64,000 bases of DNA from Varibaculum cambriense DSM 15806 (GTDB lineage Bacteria > Actinomycetota > Actinomycetes > Actinomycetales > Actinomycetaceae), in contig NZ_ATUF01000002.1 in assembly GCF_000420065.1 (NCBI RefSeq), positions 434,001 to 498,000 of the forward strand, in the 5' to 3' direction. This document shows, piece after piece, positions 8,624 to 18,323 of the stretch. The stretch's first letter is position 1. Every line of letters begins with the position of its first letter. The notes below the pieces were generated by a model that saw only the letters and a list, made by a program, of their open reading frames with translations, searched no databases and was not told where the DNA came from. The translations under genes were made by a program, and so were the position numbers.

Positions 8624-10015
8624 TTAGAGCAATAGCAAAATAGTGGCTGCTACCAGGGTGATTAGGGCGCCGGCCCCCAGCCCGATCGCCACTCCCCCTA
8701 CGATTTCTTTCGCTGCGCTCCGGCGGGGAGCAGGCGCACCCTGACGGGGGGATGACTTCGGCAGGTTCTCGGCAAAACCGGGAATGTTCTCCCAAGCCCC
8801 TAAAGTTTGCTCGTTTGCGGACTCCTCCTGCTCCCGCGGCGGCGAGAATCCCCCGGGGGAGCCAGCTCCGGCCCCGATAGCCTCCTCAGTATTATCCATA
8901 ATTGCTGGCGGTAAAGTTACCGGATGCCAGGCGGGAGCCACCAGTTCCACCTGCCCGCGAGCGGTCTGCCCCGACTGGGTTTCGTCCTCATTATGGGCGG
9001 GAATAATCGGTTTTACCGATGCCAAGGAAGTCTTAGCATCTGCTGGGGAAACCTTCACCACATCCTCTAACGGTTGCGGCCGTGGGGGCTCCTTTAATAC
9101 CGGCAGAGCCTCCAGGGGGCGCACCTGGTCAACTACTGACTTTAAGAGGGCGTGGGTCTGGACAGCACTAGGGCGCACCGAAGTCTCTTTCGCCAGCATT
9201 TGGGTCATCACATTCCACAAGGAACTGGGAATTCCCGGAAGTATTCCCGGCATATCGTAGAACTGATGGTTTAAGACTTCCCCCACTGTCCCTCTAAAGG
9301 GAGTGACTCCGCAGAGTAACTCGTAAAGAATCACCCCCAGGGAATAAATATCAGTTTTGGAACTTACCCCTTTGCCTTCAATCATCTCCGGCGCCATATA
9401 GTAAGGGGTTCCCGAACGCTTCGTAGTCTGGATTTCGTAACGAGGATCAATCCATCTGGCCAAACCAAAATCCGCGATTTTGGGCACCAGGTAGCCCCCT
9501 TGTCGTTTCAATAAAATATTCGAGGGCTTCAAGTCCCGATGCACAATCCCCGCGTGATGAATCGGGGAAAGACCAGCGGCAATCCCCATGCAATAGTAGA
9601 CAGCATCTAAGGGCAGCAGCGTGCCCTGCTTTTTCAGTAGCACCCCCAAATCCCCGCCATCGGTATATTCCATAATGATCGCCATATATTCCGGGGTTTG
9701 GATCAGGTCATAAACCTCCACAATGTTTTGATGCCGCACCCCGGTAACCAGATCTTTTTCCATGCGAAAACGCTGCGCGATGCCCGGCTTAATTGCTAGC
9801 TTAGAACGCAAAATTTTTGCGGCGTAAATATTTCCTCGGGGATCGGCAACCTTCCATACTTCGCCCATGGTGCCCGACCCTAAGGCTTTTAACAGCCGAT
9901 ACCCAGCTATAACTGTAGAGCCTTGGGGGTCAGACCGTATGACCGGGTTCTGCGGATTCTCGGCAGCAGGGAAGGGTTGTCCGGCATGGGCGTGTGCCGG
10001 CTGATAATTATCCAT
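8624..10015 (-). CDS. Serine/threonine protein kinase with C-terminal membrane anchor
   Basis: About 463 residues from the ATG preceded by AGGGA; an upstream in-frame ATG at 10051 has no ribosome binding site. All Hanks-kinase elements are present: glycine loop GSGTMGEV, lysine in YAAKIL, catalytic HRDLKPSN, DFG, and the SGTPYYMAPE activation segment. The kinase domain is followed by a Pro/Ala-rich linker and one hydrophobic helix at the extreme C terminus (ALITLVAATILLLL). There is no PASTA or other external sensor domain, so it looks like a tail-anchored cytoplasmic kinase rather than a PknB receptor. Its stop codon lies about 10 bases from the end of convergent hrpA. Confidence 0.88.
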   Translation of the reverse strand: MDNYQPAHAHAGQPFPAAENPQNPVIRSDPQGSTVIAGYRLLKALGSGTMGEVWKVADPRGNIYAAKILRSKLAIKPGIAQRFRMEKDLVTGVRHQNIVEVYDLIQTPEYMAIIMEYTDGGDLGVLLKKQGTLLPLDAVYYCMGIAAGLSPIHHAGIVHRDLKPSNILLKRQGGYLVPKIADFGLARWIDPRYEIQTTKRSGTPYYMAPEMIEGKGVSSKTDIYSLGVILYELLCGVTPFRGTVGEVLNHQFYDMPGILPGIPSSLWNVMTQMLAKETSVRPSAVQTHALLKSVVDQVRPLEALPVLKEPPRPQPLEDVVKVSPADAKTSLASVKPIIPAHNEDETQSGQTARGQVELVAPAWHPVTLPPAIMDNTEEAIGAGAGSPGGFSPPREQEESANEQTLGAWENIPGFAENLPKSSPRQGAPAPRRSAAKEIVGGVAIGLGAGALITLVAATILLLL

Positions 10016-10101
10016 ACGTTCCCTGCAACTTGGTCGATAATCTTTCAGCATCCAGTTTAAAGCTTCAAAAAGAGAAATCCTCTCTCCCCTAGCTCCTACT
10101 T

Positions 10102-10632
10102 TTAATGATCCTTACAGATTTTTTGGAGTTCGCGCAGGTATGCCCGGTGGTGTCGGGGAGCCCCTCCCCGGTATGTCCAGGTGAAAATATTTTCTACCCG
10201 GAAATCGCGCGAACATTTAGAACAGGCCAAAACCCGGGTGGGGGTACGGAAACGTTCAATACGGTGGCCGGCTTTACACACCCCGATCCAGGGAGCCGGG
10301 AGTGAGGGCGCGTCCGGGGCTACTGTACGTTCAGCGCGCCCTCCTAAAGACTTAACTGCCTGTTGCCACCGCTTACCATGCCCGGCCTGCGGTCCCACTT
10401 GCGCGTGAGCGACCTCGTGTAAAACCACCTCCCACGCGGCATCCGAATCGTAGAGTGGCAACAAATAACGGGAAAAACTAATCCGTTTATCTGCAAAATG
10501 GCAGGCGCCGGCACGGCGGCGCGCATGATCCAGGCCAACTTCCCAGTCCTGCAAGCCGCAGGCGTCCAGGGTGCGCCGCGCTAACGCTAATACCTCTTCC
10601 AAGCTGTCTACTTTCACGAGCAGCCCTGCCAC
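10102..10632 (-). CDS. SprT-like zinc metallopeptidase-type protein
   Basis: A 176-residue protein with the SprT signature HEVAHAQVGPQAGHG (HExxH plus a third histidine) near residue 70. A Cys/His set downstream (CKAGH and CSKC) could bind structural zinc. SprT-like proteins resemble the protease domain of eukaryotic Spartan; most bacterial members have no assigned substrate. It lies between the kinase gene and the phosphoribosyltransferase gene on the same strand with short gaps, possibly one transcript. Confidence 0.8.
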   Translation of the reverse strand: MAGLLVKVDSLEEVLALARRTLDACGLQDWEVGLDHARRRAGACHFADKRISFSRYLLPLYDSDAAWEVVLHEVAHAQVGPQAGHGKRWQQAVKSLGGRAERTVAPDAPSLPAPWIGVCKAGHRIERFRTPTRVLACSKCSRDFRVENIFTWTYRGGAPRHHRAYLRELQKICKDH

Positions 10633-10666
10633 TCCGCCTAGCGGGGATGGTAACTAGCGATTGCGC

Positions 10667-11197
10667 CTAGTGTCCTAGCCCTTCCGCAGTCACCGGAGGC
10701 AGGGTCGACCAAGGGAAATTAATCCATTTGTCGGTGTGCTTTAGCACGTAGTCCGGGGTAATAATCGACCGCGACTTTACATAGATACAGGCACATTTAG
10801 CTTCTGAAACCGCTACCCGCTCACCTTCTTGTCCCGAAGGAATCCCGCGTTCGCGAATCAGCCGCATGACTAACTCTAAAGTTTTTCCCGAATCGGCAAC
10901 GTCATCGACTACCAGCACTCGTTTACCGGACAGAGCCGAGACGTCCATTAGCGGCGGAATCAGCACTGGCTCAGGCAGAGTTTCCTCTATATCGGTATAG
11001 AACTCTACATTCATGGTGCCGATTGCTTTTAGTCCTAACGCGTAAGACAAAGCACCCGCCGGTAATAACCCCCCGCGAGCCACCGCCACTACTAACTCGG
11101 GCATCCACCCGGAATCTACAATATTTTGCGCGATTTGTCGGGTCGCATCTCCGAATCCTTGCCAGGTGAGCACTTCCCGATCTTGTGTATCTGCCAT
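10667..11197 (-). CDS. Phosphoribosyltransferase, probably purine salvage
   Basis: A 176-residue type I phosphoribosyltransferase. The PRPP-binding motif VLVVDDVADSGKTL sits near residue 92 and a conserved VAVARGGLLPAG segment near residue 37. The form resembles xanthine/guanine or hypoxanthine phosphoribosyltransferases, which make nucleotides from free bases and PRPP. The divergent neighbour is GuaB1, also a purine-nucleotide enzyme, which fits a role in guanine or xanthine salvage. The exact base cannot be decided from sequence. Confidence 0.8.
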   Translation of the reverse strand: MADTQDREVLTWQGFGDATRQIAQNIVDSGWMPELVVAVARGGLLPAGALSYALGLKAIGTMNVEFYTDIEETLPEPVLIPPLMDVSALSGKRVLVVDDVADSGKTLELVMRLIRERGIPSGQEGERVAVSEAKCACIYVKSRSIITPDYVLKHTDKWINFPWSTLPPVTAEGLGH

Positions 11198-11372
11198 AAA
11201 ACTAGCCTAGCTATCTTCAGCCAACTTTTTGAAACTGCGAGCGGATATTTTTCTCAAATTATTCCTTTCTAGCTATTTACCTGGGAAAACACTTCCCCCG
11301 TGTTCCTCGTAATATTATCTATTTAAATTAAGGTCTCCCCCTTTTGCTTTCTTTGCACTAAGCTGAGTAGCC

Positions 11373-12812
11373 GTGCGCTTTTTAAATGGAATGTCGGCAC
11401 CTTATGAGCTGACCTATGACGATGTTTTTATGGTTCCCTCGCGTTCGGGAATAGCTTCCCGCTTCGACGTGGATCTATCTTCCGACGACGGCAGTGGCAC
11501 TACGGTGCCGATTATCGTCGCAAATATGACGGCAGTTGCCGGTAAACGTATGGCGGAAACAGTTTCTCGCCGCGGCGGTCTAGTAACTCTGCCTCAAGAT
11601 GTTCCCGGTGACATCATCGCTAAGACTGTAGCTGAGGTGAAAGCCTGCCACACGGTCTATGACACTCCGGTAGTGCTCGGTCCTCACGACACGGTAGCAG
11701 CGGCCCTGTCCTTGATTTCTAAGCGCTCCCACCGCGCGGTGCTAGTCGTAGATGAAGAAAACCGCCCGATCGGAGTGGTCCCCGAGTCGGCGCTGGCGGG
11801 AGTAGATCACTTTGCGCAGCTACATACCGTGATGGACACCCGCACCTTACTTTTGCCGGAGGGGATCGGCCCCGAGGACGCTTACCGCCAGCTTGCGGAA
11901 GAACACCTGGGGCTCGGCGCCGTAGTTGATACTGACGGACGCCTAGTCGGGGTAATGACCGCGCCGGGTGCCGTGCGTTCCTCCATCTACACCCCCAACA
12001 CCGATAAAGATGGCAAACTGCGGGTAGCTGCGGCGATCGGCATTAACGGTGACGTGGCCGGACGCGCCTGCCAACTGGTAGAAGCGGGCGTAGATGTCTT
12101 AGTGGTCGATACTGCCCACGGCTATCAAGATAAAACCATCCAGGCTTTAGAGGCAGTACGAGCCACCGGAGTGGAAGTACCAATCGTGGCAGGAAACGTG
12201 GTCACCGCGGACGCAGTCTCCGAACTGGCTGCTGCCGGCGCCGATATTTTGAAAGTCGGCATTGGTCCAGGCGCCATGTGTACTACCCGGATGGCGACTG
12301 GCGTAGGCCGCCCCCAATTTTCGGCAGTACTCGAATGTTCTCGCCGCGCCCACGAACTAGGGAAGCATGTTTGGGCTGACGGCGGCGTACGTCATCCGCG
12401 GGACGTGGCCTTAGCATTGGCAGCCGGAGCCTCTAACGTGATGGTCGGTTCCTGGTTCGCTGGTACTCACGAATCTCCGGGCGATATTGTGCGCGACGGG
12501 AATGGACGCCCCTACAAAGAAAACTTTGGGATGGCCTCACGCCGGGCAGTTCGTAACCGTAATGCCACCTCCCGCGGCTTTGAACGCGCCCGTAAAGAAC
12601 TATTCGAAGAGGGGATCTCTACCTCGCGGATGTATCTGGATCCTGCCCGTCCCGGGGTAGAGAACTTGATCGACCAGATTCTGGCGGGGGTGCGTTCCTC
12701 CTTCACCTATGCGGGCGCCACTAACCAGGCTGAATTCCGGGAAAAAGCAATCGTCGGGATTCAAAGCGCCGCCGGATATAAAGAGGGCGCCCCCGTAGAA
12801 AGCTCCTGGTAA
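11373..12812 (+). CDS. guaB1: GuaB1-family IMP dehydrogenase-related protein, probable GMP reductase
   Basis: 479 residues with an IMPDH/GMPR TIM barrel interrupted by a CBS-domain pair (about residues 95-200). The catalytic cysteine loop is [11 protein letters not shown] near residue 300. The mycobacterial GuaB1 group has been shown to act as a CBS-containing GMP reductase, returning GMP to IMP with NADPH, so that activity is the best guess over true IMP dehydrogenase. The start is GTG at 11373 with no Shine-Dalgarno. A TAAGCT hexamer at 11359-11364 sits at -10 distance, so the mRNA may be leaderless. It is divergent from the purine phosphoribosyltransferase gene. Confidence 0.85.
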   Translation: MRFLNGMSAPYELTYDDVFMVPSRSGIASRFDVDLSSDDGSGTTVPIIVANMTAVAGKRMAETVSRRGGLVTLPQDVPGDIIAKTVAEVKACHTVYDTPVVLGPHDTVAAALSLISKRSHRAVLVVDEENRPIGVVPESALAGVDHFAQLHTVMDTRTLLLPEGIGPEDAYRQLAEEHLGLGAVVDTDGRLVGVMTAPGAVRSSIYTPNTDKDGKLRVAAAIGINGDVAGRACQLVEAGVDVLVVDTAHGYQDKTIQALEAVRATGVEVPIVAGNVVTADAVSELAAAGADILKVGIGPGAMCTTRMATGVGRPQFSAVLECSRRAHELGKHVWADGGVRHPRDVALALAAGASNVMVGSWFAGTHESPGDIVRDGNGRPYKENFGMASRRAVRNRNATSRGFERARKELFEEGISTSRMYLDPARPGVENLIDQILAGVRSSFTYAGATNQAEFREKAIVGIQSAAGYKEGAPVESSW

Positions 12813-12868
12813 ACCTGCGTCAATATGACAAGGGCACACCACCAAAATGGTTAACGAAAGGAATCCCA

Positions 12869-13348
12869 TTGACCCGGGTACTGTTCGTATGCACCGGTAA
12901 CATTTGCCGTTCAGTCATGGCACAGGCAGTTGCCTCCCAAAAGGCTGAAGAAGAAACCCGCGATAACCTGGTTTTTGATTCGGTGGGAGTCTCTGACGAA
13001 GAACACGGTAACCCTCCAGACTACCGCGCGGTACATATCCTAGAAGATCACGGTTGGCTGGTTCCCGATCACTATGCCCGTCAGATCAGTCGCCGTGATT
13101 TCGAAGATTTTGATCTACTACTCGCCATGACCAGTGGTCATCAGCGCGCCCTCACCCGCCTAGCACAGCGTTGGGGAGCCGATGAGAGCAAAATTCGTCT
13201 CTACCGCGAATTCGATCCCGAAGCCAGCCCGGACGATATGGAGGTTCCCGATCCTTGGTATGGCGGGGATCGCGAATTCGCCGACACCTTGGAAGTAATC
13301 GAGCGGGTAACTCCGGTACTCCTAGAAGTCCTCTCCGAGATCTCCTGA
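12869..13348 (+). CDS. Low-molecular-weight protein-tyrosine phosphatase
   Basis: A 159-residue protein beginning with TTG about 8 bases after GAAAGGA. The P-loop CTGNICRS (CX5R) starts at residue 7 and the general-acid loop VPDPWYGG lies near residue 130, both diagnostic of the LMW-PTP family. It dephosphorylates phosphotyrosine or acts on related small phosphates. It is 56 bp downstream of guaB1 on the same strand and may be co-transcribed. Confidence 0.9.
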   Translation: MTRVLFVCTGNICRSVMAQAVASQKAEEETRDNLVFDSVGVSDEEHGNPPDYRAVHILEDHGWLVPDHYARQISRRDFEDFDLLLAMTSGHQRALTRLAQRWGADESKIRLYREFDPEASPDDMEVPDPWYGGDREFADTLEVIERVTPVLLEVLSEIS

Positions 13349-13536
13349 CCCTTCTCGCTGAATGCCCTCAACCTCGATATTTTCTTTTACGTAGCTAGAG
13401 GTGGCCGGCGCGGGGGCTAGGGTCGACCCGATACCAGAGGAAAGCTAATCACGCGCACATGGGCATCAGTTTGCTTAGTTTTGGGTTTTAGCGCTTAAAA
13501 TCGAGGAAACGAAAAGCGATCGATAAGGGAACGCCC

Positions 13537-15024
13537 ATGCCAAATAAACCAGTCGAGGTTGAGGACATTATCAATAAGCATTCGGGGGGATTGCAACGCA
13601 ACCTCTCGAATCGGCATATCCAGTTAATCGCGATTGGCGGAGCCATCGGTACCGGCCTGTTTATGGGATCCGGACGCACGATTCACTTGGCGGGTCCTTC
13701 AGTACTGTTGGTTTACACCATTATCGGGGCAGTGTTATTCCTGGTTATGCGATGCATGGGGGAACTACTGGTTTCCGATCATAAGTATGGCACCTTCGCC
13801 GATTTCATTACCGACCTGTTGGGGCCAGGCGCTGGCTTCGTAGTGGGATGGACGTATTGGCTGTGTTGGATAGTTACCGGCACCGCCGAGGTGATCGCGA
13901 TTGCCGGTTATTTCAATTTTTGGTGGCCAGATCTGCCGCGTTGGATTCCCGCGATTGCTACCGTGGCACTATTATTTTTCCTTAACGCCCTCACGGTAAA
14001 GGCTTTTGGGGAAACCGAGTTTTGGTTCTCGATGATAAAAATCGTCGCGATTATTGCCCTGATCTGTTGCGGAACCGTAATGGTGATTATCGGGTTTACT
14101 GCTCCCGATGGCCAGCACGCCACCATCACTAATCTGTGGTCGCGCCCGGGCGTTACTGGTTCCGGGTTCTTCCCGAATGGTTTTTCCGGATTCCTAGGCG
14201 GATTCCAACTGGCAATCTTTAGTTTCGTAGGGATTGAGCTGGTTGGTACTACGGCCGCAGAAACCAAAGATCCCGAGAAATCGCTCCCCAAAGCCATTAA
14301 TTCGATTCCGTTGCGGGTGTTGTTGTTCTATGTTTTGGCGTTAGCAGCGATCATGTCGGTGACTCCTTGGGATTCTCTCGACCCCGAATCTTCCCCCTTC
14401 GTTGGACTGTTCTCTCTCGTAGGACTCGTCTTTGCGGCTTCACTAGTGAACCTGGTGGTAATGACTTCGGCCGCCTCTTCGTGTAACTCGGGAGTTTATT
14501 CCACCTCCCGGATGATGTACGCCATGGCGCTGCGCAGTGACGCCCCGAAGATCTTCCGGAAGCTTTCCCGTCGCTCCGTACCCTTAAACGCGCTGATTGT
14601 TACCTGTCTATTCTTGCTTACCTCCATTGCTCTGATGGCAGTAGGCGGCACGGTAATGGAAGCGTTTACCCTGGTAACTTCGGTGGCCTCGGTGCTATTC
14701 ATGTTCGTATGGGTCATGATCGTGGCCTCCTACGTAGAGTTTCGCCGGCGCCTGCCCCAAAAGCATGAAGAATCAATATTTGCCATGCCCGGTGGATATT
14801 TTTCTATCGCAGTAATCAGTGTCTTTATTGTGGCGATGGTATTCGTCCTCGCCCTCGATCCCGCAACGCGGTTCGCCATGTTGGCCAGCCTGCTTTGGAT
14901 TGCTATCACCGCTGGGTTATCGTTCCTGGCGAGCCGCAATCCCCACAACGCGAAAATCCGCGCCGAGTTTGCGGACCGTCGCCGCCGGGAACTAGCAGCC
15001 GCCCAGGAGTACCAAGCCAAATAA
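13537..15024 (+). CDS. Amino-acid permease, AAT/APC family (GabP/CycA-like)
   Basis: A 495-residue carrier with about twelve hydrophobic helices. The N-terminal block LSNRHIQLIAIGGAIGTGLF is the conserved start of the AAT family of proton/amino-acid symporters, and the segment FVGIELVGTTAAETKDPEK near residue 230 is the conserved loop after TM6. Related proteins carry GABA, D-Ala/D-Ser/Gly, aromatic or basic amino acids; the substrate is not determined here. The 188-bp upstream gap contains the short palindrome TTTAGCGCTTAAA but no recognisable riboswitch. Confidence 0.88.
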   Translation: MPNKPVEVEDIINKHSGGLQRNLSNRHIQLIAIGGAIGTGLFMGSGRTIHLAGPSVLLVYTIIGAVLFLVMRCMGELLVSDHKYGTFADFITDLLGPGAGFVVGWTYWLCWIVTGTAEVIAIAGYFNFWWPDLPRWIPAIATVALLFFLNALTVKAFGETEFWFSMIKIVAIIALICCGTVMVIIGFTAPDGQHATITNLWSRPGVTGSGFFPNGFSGFLGGFQLAIFSFVGIELVGTTAAETKDPEKSLPKAINSIPLRVLLFYVLALAAIMSVTPWDSLDPESSPFVGLFSLVGLVFAASLVNLVVMTSAASSCNSGVYSTSRMMYAMALRSDAPKIFRKLSRRSVPLNALIVTCLFLLTSIALMAVGGTVMEAFTLVTSVASVLFMFVWVMIVASYVEFRRRLPQKHEESIFAMPGGYFSIAVISVFIVAMVFVLALDPATRFAMLASLLWIAITAGLSFLASRNPHNAKIRAEFADRRRRELAAAQEYQAK

Positions 15025-15063
15025 CCCGCCCGCAGATTTTAGATCCTCCCGGTTGCAGTTCCC

Positions 15064-15171
15064 GCGCGGAGCCTAGGTTTTTCCTCCCGCCCAAGAATTC
15101 GGAAAACGTAGCGGCGTTTTCCGAATTCTTATGCCCACCGCACCCACTCGGATAAAACCTAGCCCCCGCGC
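15064..15171. repeat. Palindromic repeat family A, copy 2
   Basis: Outer arms GCGCGGAGCCTAGGTTTT (15064-15081) and AAAACCTAGCCCCCGCGC (15154-15171) pair. The inner stem AAGAATTCGGAAAACG against CGTTTTCCGAATTCTT is identical to that of copy 1 for 16 bp. The outer arms differ from copy 1 but still pair. It lies between the convergent permease and ABC-ATPase genes. Confidence 0.85.
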
Positions 15172-15233
15172 TCGCTGGTATCGCACATGTAAACATCTGA
15201 GCGGGAACGCGGATCCCGCAAGGTACGCAATGA

Positions 15234-15342
15234 GCGTGCAGGGGCGGATTTATGCCGCAGGGTAGGCTGCGGCATAAATCCGTGAAAATGCCAGAGCATT
15301 TTCCGGATTTCGGGGCGCGAGGCAAAATCCGCCCCTGTACGC
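15234..15342. repeat. Structured repeat family B, three-way-junction palindrome
   Basis: An outer 18-bp inverted repeat (15234-15251 against 15325-15342, one mismatch) encloses two hairpins. The first is TTATGCCGCA against TGCGGCATAA, the second GAAAATGC against GCATTTTC. The result is a cloverleaf-like junction. The left arm and about 25 bases before it recur at 57.42-57.46 kb, so this is a repeat rather than a unique terminator. Together with copy 2 of family A it fills the 336-bp gap between the two convergent genes. Confidence 0.75.
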
Positions 15343-15360
15343 GGACTAATACAGCAGGAA

Positions 15361-17091
15361 TTAGGCGGAGCGGGCTTTTAGGTGGCGATAGCGGCAAAGC
15401 GCCGCGAAAATATCTTGGAGGCGGGGGGCGGCCAGGAACGCCGGGTAGCGTCCGGCGGCGAAAGCCTGCCAGCTAGAGGACGCGAACTCGGTCGCGAAAC
15501 GGGCGCAAGCATCTGCAATAGTTTCTTTACCGGTGGCGTCAGTGACCAAAGTACGAATCGCGTAAGCAATCGCTTCTGCTTGCCCGGGATCAACTACTTG
15601 GGCAAGGGCGGAAATATCGATTTCTTCACGGTTCAAGCGCAATGTGGCGGTGCCTTCGGCGCGAGTTTTTTCGCGCCGTCCTGCAGGCGGAGGCGGGCAA
15701 GATAGCAGGAGGCGTTTGTGTACTGCCTCTTGCGGACAGGGAGCCGCCGCGTTATCCGTGCTGCTGGCTGCAACCTCTCCCCTGCTTACTTCCCGCGCCC
15801 TCGCGGTGGCATCGTAGGGAAGATAATTTTCTAGCAGTAGCACCTGGTCGGCTAAATCCAGGAAATCTCCCGAGCCTCCCATCACCATAATGGTGGATAC
15901 TCCCAGTTCCTCCCGGATGCCCCCTACCCGGTCGATTAAGGGAATAATCGGCTCGCTGCGCACCAGTTGTCGCATCCGGCTATCTCGCAACAAAAGGTTG
16001 GTGGCCGAGGTATCTTCATCAATCAGCAGAGCCCGCGAGCCGCACTCTATGGCTTCAGTAATTGCCGCTGCTTGTGAGGTTGATCCGGAAGCATTTTCGG
16101 TAAAGAACTGCCGCGTGTCACTTCCCCCTGGAAGAGAGCCGATAAATAAAGAAATATCGGTGCCAGTTATTGCGCGTCCGTCCTCAGCCCGTACTTTTAT
16201 TGCATCGGGCAAAGTAGCTACCAGTTCCCGGCCATCCCCCGGAATATGGGGATACACCGCACGCTCTAACGCTTCTAGCAGCGTGGATTTGCCGTGATAT
16301 CCGCCCCCTACAATCACGGTGATTCCTTTAGGGATCGCCATTCCCGAGATTTTCCCGCTATAGGGCAGCTCTACGCTTTGCACTAAGGGCGAGGGCGCGT
16401 CCTCACCTAACACCGTAGGTAGGTGGAAAGGCACCGCATTTTTCATCGGTAAATCGCTAATTCCGGAAGCCCTGGCCAGCAGTGCCCCATCCGCCACGAA
16501 GGCCACCCAGCCGCGCTCGCTAAGCATCTTTTGCAGTGCCGCATGATCTTTAAGCGTGTGAATATGGCGAGTAAGGTCGGCTAAATCCGGGCCGTCGTCC
16601 TCACCAAAACATACGGTTTTATAGACTAACTCGCACAGGTCGTAGTCCAAGAAGCGGGCAAAATTACGCCCTAAAATCCGTCGGCCTGCTGCCGGGAATG
16701 GTACCTGGACGCGCAGTTCCAGCCCGTCTTCACTCAGGGTTACCGAGGAGCGCGCTAAGATTTCTTGCCCCACCGGCGCTATTCGCAGTTGCGCCTCAGA
16801 TTTCCCACCTGAACGCCGCGTCCCGAAAATTTTGCGGGCTCGCCGCGCCAAAAAATCACCGGTAGCTATCCGTGCCAACTTGTCAGTGGCAATCTCGGCG
16901 GGGATCTGCACAGTATCCAGCGGAACCAGCACTCGGCAGGCGGAAGGTGGGGCAAAGGGGTCGGACTGCACCCGGTCGATAGCGAAAGTAAAGTCCCCAA
17001 AACTCCATTGACCGACTAGTTGTTTATAGCCGCCATAGGAGCGGCCATCGAGTGATTTTGTTTTCCGAATTAGCTCATCTGCATCCCGCAT
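15361..17091 (-). CDS. Predicted ABC-class ATPase
   Basis: A 576-residue soluble protein of the ABC_ATPase (PF09818-type) family. The Walker A region GGGYHGKSTLLEALE is near residue 260 and the Walker B-like segment RALLIDEDTSATN near residue 350. There are no membrane segments and no partner permease. The family is widespread in Actinobacteria and Firmicutes with no settled function; RNA or ligand-dependent roles have been suggested. It is transcribed alone and divergent from nrdF. Confidence 0.82.
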   Translation of the reverse strand: MRDADELIRKTKSLDGRSYGGYKQLVGQWSFGDFTFAIDRVQSDPFAPPSACRVLVPLDTVQIPAEIATDKLARIATGDFLARRARKIFGTRRSGGKSEAQLRIAPVGQEILARSSVTLSEDGLELRVQVPFPAAGRRILGRNFARFLDYDLCELVYKTVCFGEDDGPDLADLTRHIHTLKDHAALQKMLSERGWVAFVADGALLARASGISDLPMKNAVPFHLPTVLGEDAPSPLVQSVELPYSGKISGMAIPKGITVIVGGGYHGKSTLLEALERAVYPHIPGDGRELVATLPDAIKVRAEDGRAITGTDISLFIGSLPGGSDTRQFFTENASGSTSQAAAITEAIECGSRALLIDEDTSATNLLLRDSRMRQLVRSEPIIPLIDRVGGIREELGVSTIMVMGGSGDFLDLADQVLLLENYLPYDATARAREVSRGEVAASSTDNAAAPCPQEAVHKRLLLSCPPPPAGRREKTRAEGTATLRLNREEIDISALAQVVDPGQAEAIAYAIRTLVTDATGKETIADACARFATEFASSSWQAFAAGRYPAFLAAPRLQDIFAALCRYRHLKARSA

Positions 17092-17192
17092 AGTTCCCTA
17101 TTCTATGACGCACGCTGACTCGCCTTGTAGACTAGCTAAGTACCATGAGGCATTTTCCGAGCGCCACTAGACGGCTGCACGGGTATTTCTGA

Positions 17193-18185
<993 letters not shown>

Positions 18186-18219
18186 ATACTTAAGGACGCA
18201 GCTGCGCTAAAGGAAAACT

Positions 18220-18269
18220 AACAGCTGCTGGTGGGGAAAAATAAATTTTCTTCCCCACCAGCAGCTGTT
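18220..18269. terminator. Bidirectional terminator between nrdF and nrdE
   Basis: A perfect 19-bp inverted repeat, 18220-18238 against 18251-18269 (AACAGCTGCTGGTGGGGAA and its complement), with a 12-base AT-rich loop. T-rich ends lie on both strands and both neighbouring genes run towards it. Confidence 0.88.
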
Positions 18270-18323
18270 TGTATGTTATTAAACTCTTAACACCCTAGCG
18301 CCCATTGGAGTAGCCGAGCATCC

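Noticed and set aside
14906-15397. 163-codon minus frame between the permease and the ATPase
   Set aside because: It consists of repeat families A and B. Similar peptide strings appear at 57233-57577 only because the DNA repeats are shared.
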